The translations under genes were made by a program, and so were the position numbers. Of a DNA stretch of 5,870 bases, positions 1 through 5,870 are shown in pieces; position 1 is the first letter of the stretch, and each line of letters opens with the position of its first letter. This stretch comes from Verrucomicrobiales bacterium. GTDB lineage: Bacteria > Verrucomicrobiota > Verrucomicrobiia > Verrucomicrobiales > DEV007. A model generated the notes under the pieces. The model had not been told where the DNA came from, made no database searches, and was given only the letters and a program-made list of their open reading frames with translations. The stretch is taken from positions 1 through 5,870 of the forward strand of contig SLGN01000747.1 of assembly GCA_007123695.1 (NCBI GenBank), in the 5' to 3' direction.

Positions 1-409
1 CGCCCCGGCCCGGACGTCCATCGCCGCCTCGTCCGTCCCGACCGCGCCCGTCCCTGCCGCGGCGCTCGCCGCCTCCGCGATCGCCACCGCGTCCGCCCTC
101 GGGCCGCCTCGGCCGGTCCCCGCGATCGTCGCGCCGCCCTTCGAAGCGGCGTCCCCCTCCCCCTTGTCCCGCGCCCGATGCCCCTCGGCGCTCGCCACGA
201 CGCTCGCCTCCACTGCCGCGCTCGCCTCGGTCGCGTTCATTCCGTCGGTCGCCGCCGCGCCGGTCGCCTCCCCGGCGCTCCCCCCGGTCGCCTTCGTCAC
301 CGAAGCGCTTCGCGTAGTCGCGCGGCGCATCCCCGCCGGGTTTGTCCTGGGCCCAATCGGGCATCAGGTCCCGGGCCGAAAATTCGAGGGGCTTGTTGTC
401 TTCGCTCAT
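1..409 (-). CDS. Arg/Gly-rich low-complexity protein, N-terminal part (runs off the left edge)
   Basis: An open frame starts at ATG 409-407 and stays open to the left edge, giving 136 residues without a stop. The first 35 or so residues look like a real folded or linear-motif segment (MSEDNKPLEFSARDLMPDWA, then a short RDYAKRFGDEGD stretch). From about residue 41 to 136 the chain is almost entirely Gly, Arg, Asp and Glu. By hand count it has 32 Arg and 35 Gly in 96 residues, as units such as RGGDR, RGER and GRGRD. This is expected to be disordered, and RG-rich tracts often bind RNA or nucleic acid, which is inference here. It begins 45 bp after the hemL stop on the same strand, so co-transcription is possible. 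No Shine-Dalgarno is evident (CTTCCCCTCGAC precedes the ATG). I do not recognise the family. The aromatic/acidic N-terminus argues that this is a real gene and not GC-rich noise, and a folded domain may follow beyond the edge. Confidence 0.6.
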   Translation of the reverse strand, partial: MSEDNKPLEFSARDLMPDWAQDKPGGDAPRDYAKRFGDEGDRGERRGGDRRGGDRRNERDRGERGSGGERRGERRGASGAGQGGGGRRFEGRRDDRGDRPRRPEGGRGGDRGGGERRGRDGRGRDGRGGDGRPGRG

Positions 410-454
410 GGTCGAGGGGAAGGAAATGCGCTCAGACTCGCCGCGAAGCCCCGC

Positions 455-1747
<1,293 letters not shown>

Positions 1748-1841
1748 CGCCGTCAATGAATCTCCGACCGAGCCCCCCGTCAACCGTCAGCGAGAGTCGG
1801 TTTCGCCCCGCCGCCGCCCCGCGCCGCCATCGCGCGGACCC

Positions 1842-2882
1842 TCACCGCGGTCCGCAAGACGCCTTGCGCAGCTTCTCCAGTATGGCGCGTCCGATCCCCC
1901 GCTCGGGCACGGGCTCGGCGACGATCTCGTCGTAGCCTCCGCGGTCGAGGCGTCCGAGCAGATGGAACAGCCGGATGCCCGCCTCGGCGAGACGCCCCGA
2001 ACCCGGGCTGAGCACCTCCACCGAATCCCAGGGATGCAGGCCAAGGTAGCCGTCCTTCTCCTGGCCGCGGTAGCTCAGCAGCGCGTAGCGCCGCCCCGGC
2101 TCGGCAACGAACTCGGAGGGGGCGGAAAGCAGCCGCAGAGGAGTGCGCGGAGCGTAGTGAACCGCGAGCATCCCGGGCGCCTCGGGGGCGGAATCCTCCA
2201 CCTCGGCATTGCGCCCGGCGAACTCGACCCTTCCGAACTTCTTCAGCTCGACCTCGGTCACCGGCCCCGGCCGCAGCACCTCGATGACCGGCTTCGGCGC
2301 AGCGGCGCGCACCCGCACGATGGTCGATTCGAGCCCCCTCGCGCAGGCCCCTCCATCGACGACCAGCGGCAGCCGTCCGTCGAGCTGCTCCAGCACCTGC
2401 GCCGCCGAGGTCGGGCTGAGCTTGCCGAACCGGTTCGCGCTCGGCGCCGCCACCGGCCCTCCGAAATGCTTCAGGATGCGGTGGAAAACGGGATGCTCGC
2501 ACTGGCGGACCGCCACCGTCGGCAGCCCGGAAGTGACGATGTCGGGCACGACGGGACGCTTCGGCAGCAGCAGCGTCAATGGACCCGGCCAGAAGGTCTC
2601 GACAAGCTGCACCACCGTTTTCGCCGTGTCCTCCGGCACCTCGGCGACCTCGTGCAGAGCCGTCTTGCTGGGGACATGGACGATGAGGGGGTCGAAATGG
2701 GGGCGCTCCTTCGCCGCGAAGATCTTCTCGACGGCGGCGGGATCGAGCGCATCGGAGGCAAGTCCGTAGACCGTCTCGGTGGGCAGCGCCACAATCTCGC
2801 CGGCGCGCAGCAGGGCGACGGCTCGGGCGATGGTCTCGCGCGTGCTCTGCTCGGAATCGGTCGGGGCGACTTCGGTCGGCAT
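1842..2882 (-). CDS. Threonylcarbamoyl-AMP synthase, full-length Sua5 type
   Basis: The enzyme makes threonylcarbamoyl-AMP from threonine, bicarbonate and ATP, the first step of t6A37 modification of ANN-decoding tRNAs. TsaD and its partners, not seen here, then transfer the group. The 346-residue product has the YrdC-like catalytic domain (about 1-205) with PTETVYGL (34-41), the KxRP motif (58-61), PL at 65-66, PSAN (147-150) and ESTIV (185-189). The hallmark linker PGMLAVHYAP (236-245) follows, and then the C-terminal Sua5 domain ending in GIGRAILEKLRKA. The linker and the length make this the two-domain Sua5 class and not short TsaC/YrdC. I placed the start at ATG 2882. Upstream in-frame codons reaching 2957 would overlap the divergent aroK and add unconserved sequence. 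No Shine-Dalgarno is visible. It is probably the first gene of the leftward block that continues with hemL. Confidence 0.95.
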   Translation of the reverse strand: MPTEVAPTDSEQSTRETIARAVALLRAGEIVALPTETVYGLASDALDPAAVEKIFAAKERPHFDPLIVHVPSKTALHEVAEVPEDTAKTVVQLVETFWPGPLTLLLPKRPVVPDIVTSGLPTVAVRQCEHPVFHRILKHFGGPVAAPSANRFGKLSPTSAAQVLEQLDGRLPLVVDGGACARGLESTIVRVRAAAPKPVIEVLRPGPVTEVELKKFGRVEFAGRNAEVEDSAPEAPGMLAVHYAPRTPLRLLSAPSEFVAEPGRRYALLSYRGQEKDGYLGLHPWDSVEVLSPGSGRLAEAGIRLFHLLGRLDRGGYDEIVAEPVPERGIGRAILEKLRKASCGPR

Positions 2883-2903
2883 CGGATGAAAAGGGGTTTC
2901 CGT

Positions 2904-2931
2904 TTGGCGCGGACGCGCTTCTCGGTATGAT
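2904..2931 (+). promoter_or_regulatory. Candidate sigma-70-type promoter for aroK
   Basis: TTGGCG (2904-2909) lies 16 bp before TATGAT (2926-2931). The -10 hexamer matches the TATAAT consensus at five of six positions and the -35 at four of six. The -10 overlaps the ATGATG that would otherwise be read as the aroK start, so transcription would begin near 2938-2939, at the in-frame GTG codon. If real, the mRNA is nearly leaderless. The match could be chance, because a consecutive ATG pair after a T produces TATGAT automatically. Confidence 0.3.
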
Positions 2932-3481
2932 GAAGGGAGTGAATACGACAGGAACACGTCCCCGCAATCTCATTTTGATCGGATTCATGGGCACCGGCAA
3001 GACCACCATCGGCATGCGGGTGGCGCGCAGCCTTGGCTTCCGCTTCGTCGACACCGACAAAATGGTGGAGAAGGCCGCGGGAAAACCCATCTCCGACATA
3101 TTTGCCGAAGACGGCGAGGAACGCTTCCGCGAAATGGAGTCATCGGCCCTGCGAAGCTGCGCCCTCGGCGAAAGCCAGGTCATCGCCACCGGCGGCGGCA
3201 TCGTCACGAGGCCGGAGAACCACCCCCTGCTCCGAGAAGCCGGCTACGTCATCTGGTTGAAAGCCTCTCCCGAAACGATCTACGCGCGCGTGCGCCGCAA
3301 CCGCAAGCGCCCGCTCCTCCAGACGCCCGACCCGCTCGGCACCATCCGGGAACTTCTCGCGGCACGCACCGATCTCTACGCAACCTGCGCAGAACTCTCC
3401 ATCGCCACCGACGACCTCTCCATGGAGGAGACCTGCTTCGGCGTCACCGAGTCGGCCCTGCACGCGCTGGGGCCAAGTTGA
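2927..3481 (+). CDS. aroK: Shikimate kinase
   Basis: This cytosolic enzyme phosphorylates shikimate at the 3-hydroxyl using ATP, the fifth step of the chorismate pathway. The 184-residue reading carries every family landmark: Walker A in GFMGTGKTT (19-27), the shikimate-binding DTD (42-44) and Arg68 in FREME. It also has GGG (89-91), the LID arginine Arg128 in RKRPLL, and the late shikimate-contacting Arg147 in AARTDLY. The length is slightly above the usual 165-180, the excess being at the N-terminus. Starts at ATG 2927, ATG 2930 or GTG 2939 are all possible. The last is favoured if the TATGAT at 2926-2931 is a promoter -10, and it gives 180 residues. No Shine-Dalgarno precedes either ATG. 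The gene is transcribed alone, divergent from Sua5 and converging on the ACP gene. No aroB partner lies beside it. Confidence 0.96.
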   Translation: MMKGVNTTGTRPRNLILIGFMGTGKTTIGMRVARSLGFRFVDTDKMVEKAAGKPISDIFAEDGEERFREMESSALRSCALGESQVIATGGGIVTRPENHPLLREAGYVIWLKASPETIYARVRRNRKRPLLQTPDPLGTIRELLAARTDLYATCAELSIATDDLSMEETCFGVTESALHALGPS

Positions 3482-3615
3482 GCGGATAGAACTACTCCAC
3501 CAACGGAACCGAAGACGACTCTACGACCAAACGATCACAGCCGAGAAGGGTCAGAATTTCCGAAAGATGGGTCAAATCGGGCGCCCCACGCGAGACACAG
3601 CCGACAGATGCGCAC
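3482..3615. other. Intergenic gap between converging aroK and acp
   Basis: No gene, RNA or convincing terminator is visible in these 134 bp. There is an 8-bp perfect palindrome GGGCGCCC (3579-3586) with no loop, so it is unlikely to form a terminator hairpin, and no T-run follows it on either strand. Two short direct repeats occur: CACAGCCGA, about 60 bp apart (near 3536 and 3596), and GGGTCA (near 3548 and 3569). They are short enough to be chance. The gap is less GC-rich than the flanking genes. Confidence 0.5.
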
Positions 3616-4032
3616 TCAGGCCCCTTTCTGCTCGCGCAGCACCATCTTGCAGAAAGTCTCGGTGGTGAAGAGCTTGGGAATCTCCGCCGCCTTCAACGGG
3701 GTGCGGATGCGCTCGGCCGGGACTTCGGTGAGATAGGCGCGAATCTTCGCGACACCCGCGTCGGTGACGACGCCCCCCTGTTCGAACTCCTCCTCGCTCA
3801 ATTCCCCGCGTGCCTCCTCGATGGCCTTGCCTCGCGGGATCTTCACCTTGAACTCCCGTTCGAGGCGAAAAACGATGTCGAGGAAATCGATCGATTCGGC
3901 GTCGAGGTCGTCAATCAGCGAGGAATCGGGCTTCACTTCGTCCTCGTCGCAGCCTAGGGCGTCCGCGATTATTTCGGCGACCTTGGGAAAAATGGCGTCG
4001 ATGTCCTCCTTGGTGATGTCTGGATTGCTCAT
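3616..4032 (-). CDS. Acyl carrier protein with a large insertion (PVC-type)
   Basis: This small acidic protein carries acyl chains on a phosphopantetheine arm. Helix I is about residues 8-27, and the attachment site is Ser47 in LDAESIDFLDIVFRLE, where ESI replaces the usual DSL. Helix II and the FKVKIP loop (61-66) follow. The product is 138 residues against roughly 80 for typical AcpP. Its last 18 residues (LFTTETFCKMVLREQ and on) resemble the normal ACP closing helix, so the excess, about 67-118, reads as an insertion before that helix and not a tail. From memory, the SIDFLDIVFRLE block resembles ACPs common in Planctomycetes/Verrucomicrobia and, more distantly, AcpXL, the very-long-chain ACP of rhizobia. 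The gene starts 6 bp after the fabG stop without a visible Shine-Dalgarno and is the last gene of the operon. A role as dedicated carrier for FabG and FabL is inferred from position. Confidence 0.88.
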   Translation of the reverse strand: MSNPDITKEDIDAIFPKVAEIIADALGCDEDEVKPDSSLIDDLDAESIDFLDIVFRLEREFKVKIPRGKAIEEARGELSEEEFEQGGVVTDAGVAKIRAYLTEVPAERIRTPLKAAEIPKLFTTETFCKMVLREQKGA

Positions 4033-4038
4033 GGGATC

Positions 4039-4812
4039 TTACATTTTGAAGCCGCCGTCCACGCTCAGAACCTGCCCGGTGATGTAGCCGGAGAGATCGG
4101 AACAGAGGAACCACACCGCCTCGGCGATCTCGGCGGGTTGACCATAGCGCCTCAGGACGATGTTGGAAAGGATTTCGTCGCCCGCAAGTCCGCGGACCTC
4201 GGCCGACATGTCGGTCTCGACCACTCCGGGGGCGACCGCGTTGACCCGCAGTCCGCGGCGTCCGACCTCTACGGCGAGGGAGCGGGTGAGCGCCTCCACC
4301 GCCCCCTTGCTCGCCGCGTAGTTCGTCTGCCCGCGCCCGCCCTTGCCCGCCGACACCGAGCTCAGATTCACGATGCGGCCATACCGTTGCGACATCATGT
4401 GCGGAACGGCGGCCCGGCAGAAGTGGAAAACACCCTCGATGTTGGTCTCGAAAACGGCCTTGAGGTCGTCGTCCTCGAGCATGGCGAGCAGATTGTCGCG
4501 GATCACCCCCGCGTTGTTCACCAGCACGTCGATCCGTCCGGTGCGGGCGACGAGTTCCTCGACGCAGGCGTTCACCGCCGCGCTGTCGCGACCATCGACT
4601 CTAGCCGCGGAGATCGCGAGGCCCTCGTTGGAATCGACCACGTCTCGGGCCGCCTCCTCGTTCCCGAGATAGGTGAAAGTCACGTCCATGCCTGACCGCG
4701 CCAGCCGCTCGACAATGGCGCGACCGATTCCCCGGCTCCCCCCCGTGACGAGAGCACACTTCCCGGCGAGACCGTCCGCCGCCGGATGCAGTTGTGTCGG
4801 TGCCTCGCTCAT
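4039..4812 (-). CDS. fabG: 3-oxoacyl-[acyl-carrier-protein] reductase
   Basis: This short-chain dehydrogenase/reductase reduces 3-oxoacyl-ACP to 3-hydroxyacyl-ACP, normally with NADPH, in the elongation cycle of type II fatty acid synthesis. The 257-residue product has the cofactor motif TGGSRGIG (23-30), NNAG (99-102), Asn124, and the catalytic Ser152, Tyr165 and Lys169 in NYAASKGAVEALTRSLA. The closing GYITGQVLSVDGGF is the usual FabG C-terminus. Spacing and motifs fit FabG better than other SDRs, though the substrate cannot be proved from sequence. The open frame extends further upstream to 5232, but that stretch is the fabL gene in another frame. ATG 4812 is chosen because it overlaps the fabL stop as ATGA, a standard translational coupling arrangement, and because the protein start matches the family after a short 15-residue lead. 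The ACP gene follows 6 bp downstream. Confidence 0.93.
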   Translation of the reverse strand: MSEAPTQLHPAADGLAGKCALVTGGSRGIGRAIVERLARSGMDVTFTYLGNEEAARDVVDSNEGLAISAARVDGRDSAAVNACVEELVARTGRIDVLVNNAGVIRDNLLAMLEDDDLKAVFETNIEGVFHFCRAAVPHMMSQRYGRIVNLSSVSAGKGGRGQTNYAASKGAVEALTRSLAVEVGRRGLRVNAVAPGVVETDMSAEVRGLAGDEILSNIVLRRYGQPAEIAEAVWFLCSDLSGYITGQVLSVDGGFKM

Positions 4813-5564
4813 CCGGAAATGGCGTAGCCGCCGTCGACGAAGAGAGTGTGGCCCGTCACCATCCCCGCCTCGGGCAGGCAGAGGAGGTAAACCGCGTCGG
4901 CGACCTGCTCGGGGGAGAGGGTCGGGCCCAGTGGAGTACGAGTGCTGTATTCCTCGAGCAGATGCTCGCGGTTGGGGAAATGCTTCAGAGCGTCGGTATC
5001 GACCACGCCAGCACTGACACAATTGACACGGATGCCGCGCGGACCAAGCTCCTGCGCAAGGCCGCGTGCGAGCGCCTCGAGAGCGGCCTTCGAGGCGCCG
5101 ATGAACGAATAGTTCGGGATCGCTCTTTCGGAGCCCAGGCTGGTCAGGGCGATAATCGAGCCGCCCTTCCCCATCAGCGGCACCGCATTCTGGGCGAGGG
5201 TGTTCAGGGCCAGAGCATTCGTCTCCATGCACCGCCGGAAATGCTTCAGAGTCATTTCCAGCGAAGGCTTGAGGACACCGAGCGCCGCGTTGCTGACCAC
5301 GAAGTCGATCCGGTCGAAATGCTTCGAAAACTCCGCGAACGCCTCGCCGACACTCCCTGGATTGCTCACATCAGCCTGAAATGCGGCTGCCTTGTGCCCC
5401 ATTTCCCGAACCAAATCGCAAACCGACTCGGCCTCGGCATGGCTGTTGTAGTAGAGGAGCGCCACGTCGCAGCCCGCCGACGCGAGCTTCAACGCCGTGG
5501 CACGACCGATCCCCCGGGATCCTCCGGAAACAAGGGCGATTTTGCCATGAAGCGGCTGAGACAT
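4809..5564 (-). CDS. fabL: Enoyl-[acyl-carrier-protein] reductase, FabL type (NADPH)
   Basis: This SDR-family enzyme is predicted to reduce trans-2-enoyl-ACP to acyl-ACP, the final step of each elongation round. The 251-residue product is very close in length to Bacillus subtilis FabL. It has the nucleotide motif VSGGSRGIG (12-20). Tyr152 and Lys159 are spaced Y-x6-K (YSFIGASK), which marks enoyl reductases, whereas FabG-type ketoreductases have Y-x3-K. The segment VDTDALKHFPNRE (188-200) closely matches what I recall of B. subtilis FabL. Many databases would label it a generic SDR or FabG, and the Y-x6-K spacing argues against that. ATG 5564 is chosen over upstream in-frame codons to 5678 because MSQPLHGKIALVSGG fits the family start and the extension would run into the transposase tail. 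It is the first gene of the fabL-fabG-acp operon, with a candidate promoter and hairpin upstream. FabL enzymes are generally less sensitive to triclosan than FabI. Confidence 0.9.
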   Translation of the reverse strand: MSQPLHGKIALVSGGSRGIGRATALKLASAGCDVALLYYNSHAEAESVCDLVREMGHKAAAFQADVSNPGSVGEAFAEFSKHFDRIDFVVSNAALGVLKPSLEMTLKHFRRCMETNALALNTLAQNAVPLMGKGGSIIALTSLGSERAIPNYSFIGASKAALEALARGLAQELGPRGIRVNCVSAGVVDTDALKHFPNREHLLEEYSTRTPLGPTLSPEQVADAVYLLCLPEAGMVTGHTLFVDGGYAISG

Positions 5565-5596
5565 GAAGCGGGAAATGCGAGTGCTTGGGCCGAACC

Positions 5597-5635
5597 AAAA
5601 AAGAACGCAGCCTTCCGGGCGAAAGAAACCCGGAA
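5597..5635 (-). terminator. Hairpin plus T-run in the fabL leader (terminator or attenuator candidate)
   Basis: Read on the minus strand, TTCCGGG (5635-5629) pairs perfectly with CCCGGAA (5619-5613) across a 9-nt loop. Ten bases later a run of six T follows (5602-5597). The delay between stem and T-run is longer than in a classic intrinsic terminator. It may end transcription coming from the transposase side. Since it lies downstream of the candidate fabL promoter, it could instead act within the leader. A transposase-associated REP palindrome is a third option, but I see no REP foot motif. Confidence 0.4.
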
Positions 5636-5650
5636 ACCGCGGGATTAGAA

Positions 5651-5678
5651 GATATAGCGCGTCGCGATGCCGCGTCAA
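5651..5678 (-). promoter_or_regulatory. Candidate sigma-70-type promoter of the fabL operon
   Basis: On the minus strand TTGACG (5678-5673) lies 16 bp before TATATC (5656-5651). The -35 matches consensus at five of six positions and the -10 at four of six. The -35 overlaps the TGA stop of the transposase tail (5677-5675). Transcription would start near 5644, giving an untranslated leader of about 80 nt that contains the hairpin at 5613-5635. The A/T-rich patch stands out in otherwise GC-rich DNA. Confidence 0.4.
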
Positions 5679-5870
5679 GGGCGCTTGGAAACTTCGCGTT
5701 CATCGCCCGCCACCACCTCCCTCCGCACATCCCGCAGCACCCGCAGAGCACCCCAGTCCGCTCCGCGCATCCTTCGCGCCCCCTTACGCCGCACCCCGCT
5801 CTCCCGCTGGCTCACAGCATCGACGAACTCCGCGCTCCCCAGCACCGCCCCGCAGGTGAAATACCTCACC
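5675..5870 (-). CDS. IS200-like / REP-associated tyrosine transposase, C-terminal tail (partial)
   Basis: The frame enters from the right edge and ends at TGA 5677-5675, leaving about 65 residues. The stretch RYFTCGAVLGSAEFVDAV, then RRKGARRMRGADWGALRVLRD, matches from memory the conserved C-terminal region of REP-associated tyrosine transposases of the Y1/IS200 group. That region commonly reads RYF-DG-vlGS-eFV, a basic R/K-rich GAR-mrG patch and a closing LRDLR. The part between FVDAV and RRKGARRMRG appears a few residues shorter than I would expect, so the copy may be degenerate. The catalytic HUH motif and tyrosine lie outside the window, so activity cannot be judged. Such genes are single-stranded DNA transposases, often domesticated and linked to REP palindromes. 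The GTG at 5869-5867 is an internal valine codon, not a start. Confidence 0.7.
   Translation of the reverse strand, partial: VRYFTCGAVLGSAEFVDAVSQRESGVRRKGARRMRGADWGALRVLRDVRREVVAGDEREVSKRP

Noticed and set aside
1..290. Tandem repeat or CRISPR-like array from the repeated GGCGAC/GGCGAG units
   Set aside because: The periodicity follows Gly-Asp/Gly-Glu/Arg codons of an open frame, and the units are irregular with no spacers.
1751..1784. TTGACG (1784-1779, minus) as a -35 element for hemL
   Set aside because: No acceptable -10 lies 15-19 bp downstream, and the resulting transcript would start at or after the start codon.
1780..3207. 475-residue minus-strand open frame through Sua5 and aroK
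   Set aside because: It is a shadow of aroK and of Sua5 in another frame. Its low-complexity Arg/Ala/Gly composition and lack of motifs argue against a gene.
3579..3586. GGGCGCCC palindrome as a bidirectional terminator between aroK and acp
   Set aside because: It has no loop, no extended stem and no following T-run on either strand.
4813..5232. N-terminal extension of fabG to make a 397-residue protein
   Set aside because: The extra 140 residues read through fabL in the wrong frame. The ATGA overlap at 4809-4812 and the family length support the start at 4812.
4794..5648. 284-residue plus-strand open frame opposite fabL
   Set aside because: It mirrors the fabL codons and shows no family motif. 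The opposite frame has full catalytic motifs.

Overview
The window reads as ordinary chromosomal DNA from a GC-rich bacterium. It looks most like a member of the PVC group, probably Verrucomicrobiota. That placement is inference. It rests on an acyl carrier protein of the 'AESIDFLDIVFRLE' type that I associate with Planctomycetes and Verrucomicrobia, on a FabL-type enoyl reductase, on an IS200-like/RAYT transposase tail, and on weak or missing Shine-Dalgarno sequences before most starts. No rRNA, tRNA, CRISPR array or intact mobile element is visible.

Layout. (1) Positions 1-2882, minus strand, form a co-directional block read right to left. It holds a full-length two-domain Sua5 threonylcarbamoyl-AMP synthase (2882-1842), glutamate-1-semialdehyde aminomutase hemL (1747-455), and the first 136 residues of an Arg/Gly-rich low-complexity protein (409 to beyond the left edge). 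(2) Shikimate kinase aroK (2927-3481) is divergent, on the plus strand, with only 44 bp between its start and that of Sua5. (3) A 134-bp gap between converging genes (3482-3615) holds nothing convincing. (4) Positions 3616-5564, minus strand, hold a compact three-gene fatty-acid operon: fabL (5564-4809), fabG (4812-4039, overlapping fabL by ATGA) and an unusual 138-residue acyl carrier protein (4032-3616). (5) Upstream of fabL, 110 bp carry a promoter candidate and a hairpin followed by a T-run. Beyond that is the C-terminal tail of an IS200-like/RAYT transposase (5870-5675) that enters from the right edge.

How the genes work together. FabL and FabG would perform the two reductive steps of acyl chain elongation on substrates carried by the adjacent ACP. 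No ketosynthase or dehydratase lies beside them, so the operon must borrow these from elsewhere. HemL (tetrapyrrole synthesis), Sua5 (tRNA t6A modification) and AroK (chorismate pathway) are housekeeping genes with no obvious functional link to each other.

I found no clear sign of a wholly new system. The items most worth a second look are the ACP with an insertion of about 50 residues, the hairpin in the fabL leader, the Arg/Gly-rich protein, and the uncertain aroK start.
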